DNA from: Sulfuritalea sp.
GTDB lineage: Bacteria; Pseudomonadota; Gammaproteobacteria; Burkholderiales; Rhodocyclaceae
NCBI GenBank assembly: GCA_023700805.1
Contig: JAMPYF010000003.1
Span: 62,001-126,000, forward strand
Direction of reading: 5' to 3'
DNA: 64,000 bases
Below, piece by piece: positions 37,207 through 46,468 of this stretch; position 1 is the stretch's first letter, and each line of letters begins with the position of its first letter. The notes beneath the pieces are model-generated. The model was not told the DNA's origin and did not search any database. It saw only the letters and a list, made by a program, of their open reading frames with translations. The position numbers and the translations under genes were made by a program.

Positions 37207-38426
37207 CCGATCCGGGCAGCCGCTTCCTGCCCTACGGGCGCCATCAGATCGACGAAGACGACATCGCCGCGGTGGTGTCGGTGCTGCGCAGCGATTCGCT
37301 GACCGGCGGGCCGCTGGTGGCCGAGTTCGAGCAGGCGTTCGCCGAGCGCGTGGGGGCGCGCTTTGCCGTCGCCTGCGCCAACGGCACCGCCGGCCTGCAC
37401 CTCGCCGCGATGGCACTGGGCCTGGGCCCGGACGATGCGGCCATCGTCCCGACGCTGACCTTTCTCGCCACGGCAAATGCCGCCCGCTATGTCGGCGCCG
37501 AGGTGGTTTTCGCCGATGTCGATCCCGCCACCGGACTGATGCGGCCCGAAGATTTGCAGGACGCGCATGCCAAGGCAGTCAACCGGAAGATCAGAGCGGT
37601 CATCCCGGTTCATCTCAACGGCCAGTGCGTGGATATGGAAGCCGTGGCCGGATTCGCCGGCCGGAACGGATTGCGCATCATCGAGGATGCCTGCCACGCC
37701 ATCGGCGCCACCTACCGCACGCGCTCCGGCGATGAAGTGCGCGTCGGCGCCTGCCGCCACAGCGACATGACCGTGTTCTCGCTGCATCCGGTGAAGACCA
37801 TCGCCATGGGCGAGGGCGGTGTCGTCACCACCAATGATCCCGACCTCCACGCCGCCCTGCTGCGCCTGCGCAACCACGGCATGGTGCGGGAAGCGTCGCG
37901 CTTCGTTCAGCGCGACGAAGCCTTCGATGCCGACGGCCAGCCCAATCCCTGGTATTACGAAATGCCCGAACCGGGCTACAACTATCGCGCCAGCGAGATC
38001 CACTGCGCCCTGGGGTTGAGCCAGTTGCGCAAGCTCGACCGCTTCCTGGCACGCCGGCGCGAATTGGCCAACCTCTACGACAGGATGCTCGCGCCGCTGA
38101 CCCCCTTGCTACGCCCGATTCCGCGCATAGCAGGATGCGCGAGCGGCTGGCATCTCTATGTGGTCCAGATGGATTTCCCCTCGGCCAAGACAACCCGCGC
38201 CACACTCATGCGCCGACTTCTCGGCAAGGGAATCGGAACGCAGGTGCATTACCTGCCCGTACACCGTCAGCCCTACTACCGATCCCGTTACGGAAACGCG
38301 CTGCTGCCGGGCGCCGATGCCTACTACGCTTCATGCCTTTCATTGCCATTGTTCCCGGCGATGTCGAACGGAGAAGTCGAGCGGGTTGTGGCAGCACTTG
38401 CCGACGAACTGGCGCAGGCAGAATGA
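37203..38426 (+). CDS. pseC: UDP-4-amino-4,6-dideoxy-N-acetyl-beta-L-altrosamine transaminase
   Basis: PseC is a PLP-dependent aminotransferase that acts on the PseB product. The 407-aa DegT-family protein starts FLPYGRHQIDEDDIAAVVSVLRSD, typical of PseC. It has the PLP-stacking region IIEDACHAIGATY and the Schiff-base lysine in FSLHPVKTIAMGEGG, followed by GYNYRASEIHCALGLSQL. pseB-pseC coupling is standard. Its stop overlaps the ATG of the truncated cytidylyltransferase. Confidence 0.95.
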   Translation: MTDPGSRFLPYGRHQIDEDDIAAVVSVLRSDSLTGGPLVAEFEQAFAERVGARFAVACANGTAGLHLAAMALGLGPDDAAIVPTLTFLATANAARYVGAEVVFADVDPATGLMRPEDLQDAHAKAVNRKIRAVIPVHLNGQCVDMEAVAGFAGRNGLRIIEDACHAIGATYRTRSGDEVRVGACRHSDMTVFSLHPVKTIAMGEGGVVTTNDPDLHAALLRLRNHGMVREASRFVQRDEAFDADGQPNPWYYEMPEPGYNYRASEIHCALGLSQLRKLDRFLARRRELANLYDRMLAPLTPLLRPIPRIAGCASGWHLYVVQMDFPSAKTTRATLMRRLLGKGIGTQVHYLPVHRQPYYRSRYGNALLPGADAYYASCLSLPLFPAMSNGEVERVVAALADELAQAE

Positions 38427-38725
38427 CTACCGCCGTCATTGTCCAGGCAAGACTCGGCTCCTCGCGCCTTCCTGGCAAGGTGCTGAAACCGCTGGCGGGC
38501 GGCACCGTGCTCGAAGAAGTGCTGCGACGCTGTCGCGCTAAACCCAGGGCCAACCTGGTGGTCTGCGCCGCGCAGGAAGACCGGGGGCACGTCTCCCTGT
38601 TGCAACGACGCGCCACGCAAGTTCGGTGTGCTGTGCCAATTGATCCCAAGGAGATCTCGCGCATCCGCGTTGGGCGCTGGATTTTCCCTAGAACTGGGCC
38701 TTCTTCAAGGCAGGATTTGCATTGA
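38423..38725 (+). pseudogene. Truncated SpsF-like cytidylyltransferase fragment
   Basis: The reading frame begins VIVQARLGSSRLPGKVLKPLAGG and continues to LVVCA (about residue 50). This is the N-terminal nucleotide-binding part of SpsF/PseF-like cytidylyltransferases, which normally run to about 240 aa. After about 38575 the similarity stops and the frame closes after another 50 unrelated residues. It is therefore a 5' remnant. The break lies at the left edge of the AT-richer segment, and a complete pseF follows at 40607. Confidence 0.75.
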
Positions 38726-38857
38726 TGCACGCACCTACAGCGATCCAAAAATGGCAGGAGCTTGCCGCCCTGCTCAAGCACCTCACCACGATTGCGGCAA
38801 TCAATGCAGAACAACACCACAGCAGCCCGAAACCACGCGATTCCATTCGCCCACCCA

Positions 38858-40519
38858 ATGTTAGAGCGCTTTCCTAGAACCCTCAAAGCCTTACGTCGAG
38901 CGGTGAACGTACTACGCTCAATGGATCCCGCTCGCCGCCAAAAAGAACGAGCGGCGATGACAGTTCGCTTAAGGGCGCTTGCCGCACTGGACCGTTTCTC
39001 ACGGCAGGATTCAGAGAAGGGGCTGCAGCCTGTAGCGAACGTGTTAATTGATGGCACGTGGGATAACCCAAACTATTGGTTCCGTTATTCACTATTTCGT
39101 CGGTCCCTTGGGCTATCCGCTGGCCTGGAGACAGGCCTCATCGGAAAGTACTCGCGCGGCAAGGTAAGAACAAGTTTGAATGTTATTGGCATTGATAAAT
39201 TTGTCGATTTTGCTTCAGAAGCGGTTCCTACAAAGGCGCACCGAGCAAGAGCGAGATCCCTGCTATCCAATGCTGAAAAACCTGATGATCTGCTTCATGT
39301 GCAATATCCACATGGGTTCCCGTCGGAAATCGTTTTCGATGGAATACTGAAGCGGCAGCGCGAAGCAACGGTGAACTTAGCTGATCCGCAATTAAGCGAT
39401 TACGTTGCAGAGGTGCTAGGTTATCTAGATGCGGCAAATAATATTCTGGATCGGGGCAGATTCGATCTGGTAGTGTTAAGCCATTCGCATGATTACACTT
39501 GTGGATCCATCGCTTGGGCTGCGATATGTCGTGGCATCCCTGTTGTTGTGCTGTGTGGAGATTATGGCGCTTCTAGATTTCTTCATCTTCGGCATCGAGA
39601 AGACCTCTTTGCTTTCCCAGGGCGACCAACGATTGAAGAACTAATCGAAATGCCGCAAGAAATCCAAAATAGAATACGCTCCGTTGGGGCAGCCCATCTG
39701 CATGCGCGAGTTACCGGTCGGACGGACGATCTCGGATCAGTTTATGCTTACCAGCGTCGATCAGAATCCATAAGCAAAGCTATGTTGTGCAAACGCTTTG
39801 GCTGGGCGGAGGAAATGCCGGTTATTGGCGTCTATAATTCTAATTGGTTTGATTACCCACATGGCGGGGGGCTGCATTACTTTCGTGATTACCTTGATTG
39901 GATTGAGCAAACTCTGAAGGTCGCCAAATCTGTCGATTCTGTTAATTGGTTGTTCAAGGCGCATCCATGCGACGACTGGTACAACGTTCAGGGAATAAGC
40001 CTTGAGGACTTGGTTGGAAACATTGCATTGCCACACATTCAAGTTGCAGACAAATCCTGGAATGGGCAGGATCTTATTGAAGCACTAGATGGCATTGTGA
40101 CGTGTCAAGGCACAATTGGCATTGAGGCTGCCGCACAGCGAACCCCGGTTTTGGTTTCACATACTGGTTGGTATGGCCACGCGGGTTTTGTTGTCAACCC
40201 TGATAATCGTGAAGGTTATCTTGCCACCTTAAGATCAAAGTGGTGGGATATGAAAGGGGCGGAACTTAAGATAAAACAAGAAAAAGCGGAATACTTTGCA
40301 GGCTGGGTGTTTTGTATTCCTTCTTGGCATGGAACTTATGTCATGAAAGATGATTCGCACCAGGAAGCAATTTACCCCGATGTTCCTGCATTTATAGACA
40401 ACAACCAACCAGCTTTGCAACAAGAAGTATCAGAGATCCGTAATTGGTTCTTTTCTAACCACAAGTATTTTCAAATATTTAAGAACGCTCGTGCCGTGGA
40501 TTTCCAGGCTCCCAGTTAG
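38858..40519 (+). CDS. AT-rich inserted gene: GT-B-like surface-polysaccharide protein
   Basis: The 553-aa predicted cytosolic protein has two Rossmann-like halves. The N-terminal half includes DLVVLSHSHDYTCGSIAW. The C-terminal half has WLFKAHPCDDWYN and LDGIVTCQGTIGIEAAAQRTPVLVSHTGW, a pattern shared with capsule-synthesis and CDP-glycerol-type GT-B transferases. Base and codon use are visibly more AT-rich than all neighbours, pointing to recent transfer. ATGs at 38762 and 38804 are possible upstream starts; no start has a good ribosome site. The exact activity is unknown. Confidence 0.75.
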   Translation: MLERFPRTLKALRRAVNVLRSMDPARRQKERAAMTVRLRALAALDRFSRQDSEKGLQPVANVLIDGTWDNPNYWFRYSLFRRSLGLSAGLETGLIGKYSRGKVRTSLNVIGIDKFVDFASEAVPTKAHRARARSLLSNAEKPDDLLHVQYPHGFPSEIVFDGILKRQREATVNLADPQLSDYVAEVLGYLDAANNILDRGRFDLVVLSHSHDYTCGSIAWAAICRGIPVVVLCGDYGASRFLHLRHREDLFAFPGRPTIEELIEMPQEIQNRIRSVGAAHLHARVTGRTDDLGSVYAYQRRSESISKAMLCKRFGWAEEMPVIGVYNSNWFDYPHGGGLHYFRDYLDWIEQTLKVAKSVDSVNWLFKAHPCDDWYNVQGISLEDLVGNIALPHIQVADKSWNGQDLIEALDGIVTCQGTIGIEAAAQRTPVLVSHTGWYGHAGFVVNPDNREGYLATLRSKWWDMKGAELKIKQEKAEYFAGWVFCIPSWHGTYVMKDDSHQEAIYPDVPAFIDNNQPALQQEVSEIRNWFFSNHKYFQIFKNARAVDFQAPS

Positions 40520-40606
40520 GTCGGTTTGATATGTGCCAATGCTACTATTCTTGAAGTAATTGACCCTATGGATTTCTATCCGAATATCGTATTGTTGGAA
40601 TAATTC

Positions 40607-41311
40607 ATGAGACTTGCCGTCATACCCGCCCGTGGTGGCAGCAAGCGCATTCCGCGCAAGAACATCAAGGACTTCTGCGGCAAGCCAATGATCGCCTACT
40701 CGATCGAGTGCGCCATCGGCAGCGGCCTGTTCAACGAGGTCGTCGTGTCCACCGACGACGAGGAAATCGCCGCCGTCGCCAGGTCCTGCGGCGCCAGGAT
40801 TCCCTTCATGCGGCCCGCGGAACTGGCCAACGACCATGCCGGCACGATTCCGGTGATCGCCCATGCCACCGAGTGGTTCAAGGCGGCGGGCCACTCGCCC
40901 AGCGCGGTCTGCTGCATTTACGCTACGGCGCCCTTCGTGCAGCCCGGCGACCTGAAACAGGGTCTCGAGATCCTCGAATCGGGACCGTGGGAGTACGTGT
41001 TTTCGGCGACCTCCTTCGGCTTTCCGATCTTCCGTTCGTTCAAGCGGCTTGCCGACGGCTCGGTGGAGATGTTCTATCCCGAATACTTCGAGACCCGCTC
41101 GCAGGACCTGCCGGAAGCCTTTCACGATGCCGGCCAGTTCTACTGGGGCCGCCCAGGCGCCTGGACCGGGAACAAGCGGTTTTTCGACCACTGGTCCAAC
41201 GTCGTGATGCTTCCCCGCTGGCGGGTGCAGGACATCGACAGCGCCGAGGACTGGGAGCGGGCGGAAGTGTTAATGAAGCTGCTGCGGGAGCAGGGCGGCT
41301 CGCCGCGTTAG
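40607..41311 (+). CDS. pseF: pseudaminic acid cytidylyltransferase
   Basis: PseF activates the nonulosonic acid to its CMP form. The 234-aa protein has the CMP-sialate synthetase N-terminus VIPARGGSKRIPRKNIKDFCGKPMI (in parts), STDDEEIAAVA, MRPAELANDHAGT and QFYWGRPGAW. The last is typical of PseF. GGAA lies about seven bases before the ATG. It is eight bases ahead of the PseG fusion gene. It restores normal GC content after the AT-rich gene. Confidence 0.92.
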   Translation: MRLAVIPARGGSKRIPRKNIKDFCGKPMIAYSIECAIGSGLFNEVVVSTDDEEIAAVARSCGARIPFMRPAELANDHAGTIPVIAHATEWFKAAGHSPSAVCCIYATAPFVQPGDLKQGLEILESGPWEYVFSATSFGFPIFRSFKRLADGSVEMFYPEYFETRSQDLPEAFHDAGQFYWGRPGAWTGNKRFFDHWSNVVMLPRWRVQDIDSAEDWERAEVLMKLLREQGGSPR

Positions 41312-41319
41312 CGCGCAGC

Positions 41320-43407
41320 ATGAAGATCGTTTTCCGCGCCGACGCCTCATCGACCATCGGCACCGGCCATGTGATGCGTTGCCTTGCCCTGGCGCAGGGC
41401 CTGCGCCGCGCCGGGGGCAAGGCGGCTTTCGTCTGCCGCGAACTGCCCGGCCATTTCTGTGACGAGATCGACGCGCAGGGCTTCGAGCTTATGCGCCTGC
41501 CCATAGACCAGGCCGGCGCAGCGTCGCCTGACGACGACGGACCTCCCCATGCGGCATGGCTGGGCACGTCCTGGCAGAACGACGCGGCGCAGACGCGGGC
41601 GGCCTTGTCAGATCAGGACCCCGCAGACTGGCTGGTGGTCGATCACTATGCCCTCGATATCCGCTGGGAATCAGCGATGCGCCCGGCGGCCCGGCAACTG
41701 ATGGTGATCGATGACATGTTCGACCGGGCCCATGACGCGGACCTGCTGCTCAACCAGAATGTATTGCCCGGCACGACGGCGAGCTACGCCGGCCTGGTGC
41801 CGGCCGCCTGCCGCCTGCTGACCGGCCCCCGCTATGCGTTGCTGAACGCCCGTTACCGGGAGTTGCGCAACCGGATTCCTCCGCGCCGCGGCAGGATAGA
41901 AAGGGTGCTGGTGTACTTCGGCGGCGTCGATGCCGCCAACCTCACCGGCCGCAGCCTGGAAGCCCTGCTGGCGGCGGATTGCGGCGACCTCGGCGTCGAC
42001 GTGGTGCTGCCCGTCGCCGGCCCGCACCGGGAATCGGTACGGGCCCTCGCCGGCCGCCTTGGCGGCGCCCGCATCCACGAGACACTGCCATCCCTGTCGC
42101 AATTGATGGCGACGGCCGACCTGGCCATCGGCGCGGCGGGCACCACCAGTTGGGAACGACTGTGCCTGGGCCTGCCGGCCCTGGTCGTCACCCTGTCGGA
42201 AAACCAGCGCCTGATCGCCGAGGCGCTCCAGGCCAATGACTTGGCGCTCTGGCTGGGGCATCACGATGCGGTCACCGTGGCGCATCTGGCGCTGGCCCTG
42301 CGCCCCCTGCTGCTACAGGGCCTGCCGGCGGACTGGTCGGCGCGCTGCCGGGCGGCGGTGGATGGCGCCGGCGCGGATCGCGTCGCGACCCTGATGGCGC
42401 TTGGTCCGCACAGCCGCCTGACGGCACGCCCGGCGACGGTCGATGACGAGGTGCTGGTGGGCGACTGGGCCATGGCCCTCGCCACCGGCCCGGATGAGGC
42501 CCAGTGGTATGGACGCTTGCTGCGCAGCCTGGGCAACGACCCGCTGTATGTCGTCGAGGCGGCCAGCGGCGTCGTTGTAGGCGCCGCGCGGGCCAGCCTG
42601 CGGGAGGGCGCCTGGACGCTGCTTAGCCAAGCGTCGCCGGCCGCCGCCGGGGTCTGCGAGCCCCATCGTCTTGAGGAAGCGGCGCTGTCGCGGCTGCGTG
42701 CCGAGTGCGAGGGACTGCTGCAACTTGCCACGGCAAACCCGGCGGCAAGCGGCAGCCTGCGGATCGCCCTGTGTTCGGACCAGGATAGCTGGATCAACGA
42801 CTTCATTCCGGCCTGGGCGCTCCAGTGGCGAACCGCCGGGCATGTGGTGGCCTGGGCCCACGACGCGGCCTTGCTACCGCAAAGCCAGGTGTGCATTTAT
42901 CTCAGTTACAGCCGCATCGTCGGCGCGGCCTTGCGGGCCAGGCATGGCAACAACCTAGTGGTGCACGAAAGCGATCTGCCCGCCGGGCGCGGCTGGTCGC
43001 CGCTGACCTGGCAGGTCTTGCAGGGGGCGCAGCACATCGTCGTGACGCTGTTCGAGGCGGCGAACGCCGTCGATGCGGGGGTCATCTACGGCCAGGCCAC
43101 CATTCACCTGCGCGGCAACGAGCTGGTGGATGAACTGCGGCAGCAACAGGCGGCGGCGACCTTCGCGCTGTGCGGCGGTTTCGTCCGCGATTACCCAGGC
43201 GTGTTGCAGCAGGCGCGGGAGCAGAGCGGTACCCCAAGCTATTTCCCACGGCGGACGCCAGCGGACAGCCAGCTCGATCCCGATCTGCCCTTGCGGGAAC
43301 AATTCAACCTGCTGCGGGTCTGCGACAACACCCGCTATCCGGCGTGGTTCGAGCATGCCGGGAGACGCTTTTTTGTCGGCATCACCCGCGACACCGATAA
43401 GGACTGA
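41320..43407 (+). CDS. Three-domain fusion: PseG hydrolase - degenerate GNAT - formyltransferase
   Basis: The 695-aa protein has residues 1-360 matching PseG, the UDP-sugar hydrolase of the pseudaminate pathway (FRADASSTIGTGHVMRCLALAQ, WLVVDHYALD, GAAGTTSWERLCLGLP). Residues 367-475 look like a decayed PseH-type GNAT (LTARPATVDDEVL ... GVVVGAARASL) without an acetyl-CoA loop. Residues 480-695 are a formyltransferase domain (NLVVHESDLPAGRGWSPLTWQVLQG split: HESDLPAGRGWSPLTW). His549 and Asp585 are 36 apart, as are His108/Asp144 of methionyl-tRNA formyltransferase; the Asn106 equivalent is Val547. I infer N-formylation replaces PseH acetylation. Confidence 0.85.
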   Translation: MKIVFRADASSTIGTGHVMRCLALAQGLRRAGGKAAFVCRELPGHFCDEIDAQGFELMRLPIDQAGAASPDDDGPPHAAWLGTSWQNDAAQTRAALSDQDPADWLVVDHYALDIRWESAMRPAARQLMVIDDMFDRAHDADLLLNQNVLPGTTASYAGLVPAACRLLTGPRYALLNARYRELRNRIPPRRGRIERVLVYFGGVDAANLTGRSLEALLAADCGDLGVDVVLPVAGPHRESVRALAGRLGGARIHETLPSLSQLMATADLAIGAAGTTSWERLCLGLPALVVTLSENQRLIAEALQANDLALWLGHHDAVTVAHLALALRPLLLQGLPADWSARCRAAVDGAGADRVATLMALGPHSRLTARPATVDDEVLVGDWAMALATGPDEAQWYGRLLRSLGNDPLYVVEAASGVVVGAARASLREGAWTLLSQASPAAAGVCEPHRLEEAALSRLRAECEGLLQLATANPAASGSLRIALCSDQDSWINDFIPAWALQWRTAGHVVAWAHDAALLPQSQVCIYLSYSRIVGAALRARHGNNLVVHESDLPAGRGWSPLTWQVLQGAQHIVVTLFEAANAVDAGVIYGQATIHLRGNELVDELRQQQAAATFALCGGFVRDYPGVLQQAREQSGTPSYFPRRTPADSQLDPDLPLREQFNLLRVCDNTRYPAWFEHAGRRFFVGITRDTDKD

Positions 43408-43413
43408 CATTCA

Positions 43414-44394
43414 ATGATGGGCGATAAGACTTCCGGCGGGGCCAGGCCCAGACTCTTGTTTACCGGCGGCGGCGGAGCCGGCTCGGAGGCGCTGGCGCGG
43501 CTACTGGCGCCCCGCTACGAGGTGTTCTTCGCCGATGCGGACCTGGCGGCGAAACCCTTCCCGATTGCCGACAGCCAGTGGCTACAGATACCGCTGGCCA
43601 CGGCCCCCGAATTCGCCGGCGAGATCGCCGCCCTGTGCCGCCGCCTCAAGGTCGACCTGTTCATCCCGACGGTGGACGAAGAACTGCTGCCCATTGCGCG
43701 CCTGCCCAAGCCCCTCGGCTTCGAGGTGCTGTTGCCGCCGGAGCATTTCGTGGCGCGGCACCTGGACAAGCTGGTTTCCAATCAGTTCCTGCGTCTGGCC
43801 AGTTTGCCGGCGCCAGCAACCATGGCCGCCGATCAGGGCCGGATCGGCTTTCCCTGTATCGTGAAACCCCGCAGCGGGCGCGGTTCGCGCAACGTAGCGA
43901 TAGTAAATTCCGAGGCGGAGTTGCAGGCGCAGATCACTCTGGCGCGTCAGGCGCCAGAAGATTTCGTGGTCCAGGAACTGGTTACCGGACAGGAGTTCAC
44001 CGTCATGGTGGCGGCGGACCGAGCCGGGGAACTGCGCGCCATTGTCCCCGTGCTGGTGGAACGCAAGCGCGGCATCACCCTGCGGGCGGCGACCCTGCAC
44101 GACAGGGGCGTGATCGAGGCATGCCGCGCTATCCATGCCGCGGACCCGGTTCCCGGCTGTTACAACGTCCAGTTGATCAAGGCGGCGGACGGCTCGGCAA
44201 AACCCTTCGAGATCAATCCACGCATCTCGACCACGGCGTGCCTAGGCCTTGCGGCCGGTGTAGACTTCGCCGGCATTTTCCTCGGACGGTCCGGTGCCAC
44301 CGGCCCCCTTGTCGAAGGCCTGGCGAGCTTCACGGACCATCTGGGCTTGAAACGTTCCTGGCATAACGAAATTGTCGAACCGGCGGGCGCCTGA
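43414..44394 (+). CDS. ATP-grasp enzyme of nonulosonate locus
   Basis: The 326-aa ATP-grasp protein has an N-terminal Rossmann-like preATP domain (LLFTGGGGAGSEALARLLA), the ATP-binding strand FPCIVKPRSGRGSRNVAIV and the metal/ATP site YNVQLIKAADGSAKPFEINPRISTT. It resembles the carbamoyl-phosphate-synthetase-like group found in surface-sugar loci. The substrate is not known; a carboxylate-amine ligation, for example adding an amino acid or acyl group to an amino sugar, is possible. ATG at 43414 or 43417. It lies between the PseG fusion and the first synthase. Confidence 0.8.
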   Translation: MMGDKTSGGARPRLLFTGGGGAGSEALARLLAPRYEVFFADADLAAKPFPIADSQWLQIPLATAPEFAGEIAALCRRLKVDLFIPTVDEELLPIARLPKPLGFEVLLPPEHFVARHLDKLVSNQFLRLASLPAPATMAADQGRIGFPCIVKPRSGRGSRNVAIVNSEAELQAQITLARQAPEDFVVQELVTGQEFTVMVAADRAGELRAIVPVLVERKRGITLRAATLHDRGVIEACRAIHAADPVPGCYNVQLIKAADGSAKPFEINPRISTTACLGLAAGVDFAGIFLGRSGATGPLVEGLASFTDHLGLKRSWHNEIVEPAGA

Positions 44395-44446
44395 CCCGCC
44401 TCGCGCGCCACAGCGCGCTCTTGAACTGGAACTGGAGAAGCTGGCG

Positions 44447-45511
44447 ATGGGCGCAACTATCAATCTGCATGGCAAGCCGAGGATCGGCGACGGCTGCAAG
44501 CCGTACCTGATCGCCGAGATCGGCACCAACCACAATCAGGACATCCGAATCGCGCGGGACCTGGTGAAGGCCGTCGCCGATGCCGGCTTCGACTGCGCCA
44601 AGTTCCAGAGCTACGAGGCCGACGAAATCGTCAGCGGCAATATCCGCGCCCGCGACTACGGCCTCGAACAGTATTACGGTGACATCTCGGCGGAGGAGAT
44701 GTTTTCCAAGTACCTGAAGACCCCGAAAGAATGGTTCCCCGAGCTGCGCGACCTCTGCCGGCAGCTTGGCATCGATTGCGCCACCACCATCCACGGTCCC
44801 CACGGCCTGGCCTGGGCGCGGGACATGGACTTCGACCTGATCAAGATCGCCTCCATGGACCACAACAACCTGCCCTTTCTGCGCAGCCTGGTGAATGCCA
44901 TCGATGCGCCGGTGCTGGTGTCCTTCGGCATGGCGGCCCTGGCGGACATCGATGCCACCGTCGAAACCCTGCGCCCGCACCGCCCCGGCATCGGCATCTT
45001 CCACTGCGTCTCGATCTACCCGCCGCGCGCCGAGGAATTGCGCCTGGCCAACATTCCCTTCCTGCGCCAGCGCTTCCCGATTCCGGTCGGCTTCTCCGAC
45101 CATGCTGACGACGTGATCACGTCCCTCGCCGCCCTGTCCCTGGGTACCCGCCTGTTCGAGAAGCACGTGACCATGGACAAGAAGAGCCACGGCCCCGACC
45201 ATCCCTTCGCCCTCGAACCGGATCAGATGAAGGCTTACGTGAATGGCCTGCGCATCCTGGCGGACGGTCTCGACTCCGGCGAGTTCGAGGCGCCGACGGC
45301 CAAGGAATCGGCCATCCGCACCTCCTACCTGAAGAGCATCGTCGCGGCTCGCGACCTCCCGGCCGGGCACAAGCTGGATGCCGCCGACCTGACCCTGGTG
45401 CGCCCCGGCACCGGGATTCCGCCCAAGGATATCGATACGGTAATCGGCCGCTCGGTCCGCCGCCCGATCACCAAGGGCACGGTACTCGCCTGGGACGACC
45501 TGGATTCCTGA
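44447..45511 (+). CDS. NeuB-family nonulosonic acid synthase with SAF domain (probable PseI)
   Basis: This enzyme class condenses a 6-carbon amino sugar with phosphoenolpyruvate. The 354-aa protein has the TIM-barrel motif YLIAEIGTNHNQD, CAKFQSYEADEI, GFSDHADD and LFEKHVTMDKKSHGPDHPFAL. A C-terminal antifreeze-like SAF domain follows (SIVAARDLPAGHKLDAADL). Context (pseB, pseC, pseF, PseG fusion) suggests PseI, but the N-terminal motif is not the typical PseI SGNHN, so the product is uncertain. I chose the ATG at 44447, with GGAG upstream; the longer frame from 44372 would overlap the previous gene. Confidence 0.85.
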   Translation: MGATINLHGKPRIGDGCKPYLIAEIGTNHNQDIRIARDLVKAVADAGFDCAKFQSYEADEIVSGNIRARDYGLEQYYGDISAEEMFSKYLKTPKEWFPELRDLCRQLGIDCATTIHGPHGLAWARDMDFDLIKIASMDHNNLPFLRSLVNAIDAPVLVSFGMAALADIDATVETLRPHRPGIGIFHCVSIYPPRAEELRLANIPFLRQRFPIPVGFSDHADDVITSLAALSLGTRLFEKHVTMDKKSHGPDHPFALEPDQMKAYVNGLRILADGLDSGEFEAPTAKESAIRTSYLKSIVAARDLPAGHKLDAADLTLVRPGTGIPPKDIDTVIGRSVRRPITKGTVLAWDDLDS

Positions 45512-45514
45512 GCA

Positions 45515-46468
45515 GTGCGCATCCTGATCCTCGGCGGCACGCGCTTCCTTGGCCGGCGGGTTGCCGAAACCCTGGCTGCCGCGGATCATGAACTGACCCT
45601 GCTGTCGCGCCGGCCGGGCAGCGTGCCGTCGGGAGCACGCCAGGTTTGCGCGGAGCGCGGGGCGGGGCTCGACGCGCTGAAGGGCAGTCGCTTCGATCTG
45701 GTGCTGGATTTCATCTGTCATGACGACGCCGGCCCCGCCGATGTCGCCGCCAGCGTGGCCCCGGAACGCTATGTGCTGATTTCCTCGACCTGGGTGCCGC
45801 GCCTGTGGTCCGGTGATCGCGCCGACGAGCTGGGTCCGGGAGCCGGACCGGCTGCCGCCGCCGCTGTCAATTTTCCGCCAGTAACGGTGAACTACCTGAG
45901 CGGAAAGGTTCGCGCCGAGCAGGCAGTTGCCAGGCTGCGTCAAGCCGGCCACGACGCGGTGTCGCTGCGCCTGCCGATCATGCTTGGCGCGGGGGACCAC
46001 ACGGGTCGGCTCGATTTCTATCGCCACCGCCTCGCCGATGGCGGACCGCTGATCGCCGTCGCCGGCGGCAGCAACCACGCCCAGATCGCCGTGATGGAGG
46101 ACCTGGCCCAGGCACTGGTGCGCTGGATCGACACAGCGGACATTGGCCGCCTGCCGGTATGGGAAGGATTGCCCGGCGAGGGGTGCAGCGTTCGCGCTAT
46201 CCTCGAACGGATGGCTGCATCGGCAGGCACCACGGCGGATCTGGTGGATGTGCCGGTGGCGGAGCTGGCCCGGCACTTCCCCGCCTACCTGGAGCAGGAG
46301 CCGTTCTGGCGCGAGTCGGCCCTGGCAGTGACGGCGGCGAACATTTATGCGGCCACGGGCATGGTGCCCGCCGCCTTTGGTCACGGGCTTCCGGCGCTGG
46401 CCGCCAGGCCGATCATCGATCTGCGTACCGAGGAGTTGCGCTTCCTTGCAAACCGACAAGCTCATTGA
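45515..46468 (+). CDS. NAD-dependent sugar epimerase/dehydratase
   Basis: The 317-aa extended-SDR protein has the NAD-binding motif VRILILGGTRFLGRRVAETL and a later YLSGKVRAEQAV, where Y-x3-K is the catalytic pair. The C-terminal substrate domain is poorly conserved. It uses a GTG start three bases after the preceding stop. It belongs to the tailoring run 45.5-52 kb; its sugar substrate cannot be named. Confidence 0.8.
   Translation: MRILILGGTRFLGRRVAETLAAADHELTLLSRRPGSVPSGARQVCAERGAGLDALKGSRFDLVLDFICHDDAGPADVAASVAPERYVLISSTWVPRLWSGDRADELGPGAGPAAAAAVNFPPVTVNYLSGKVRAEQAVARLRQAGHDAVSLRLPIMLGAGDHTGRLDFYRHRLADGGPLIAVAGGSNHAQIAVMEDLAQALVRWIDTADIGRLPVWEGLPGEGCSVRAILERMAASAGTTADLVDVPVAELARHFPAYLEQEPFWRESALAVTAANIYAATGMVPAAFGHGLPALAARPIIDLRTEELRFLANRQAH

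Noticed and set aside
38724..38874. Frame starting MHAPTAIQKWQELAALL, faintly like the N-terminus of glucose-6-phosphate isomerase
   Set aside because: The resemblance covers only a dozen residues and then stops. It may be debris at the insertion edge but cannot be supported as a gene or pseudogene.
40560..40590. Possible promoter (TTGACC with TATCGT) before pseF
   Set aside because: Spacing is 19 bp and the -10 match is weak; the AT-rich tail of the inserted gene makes chance matches likely.
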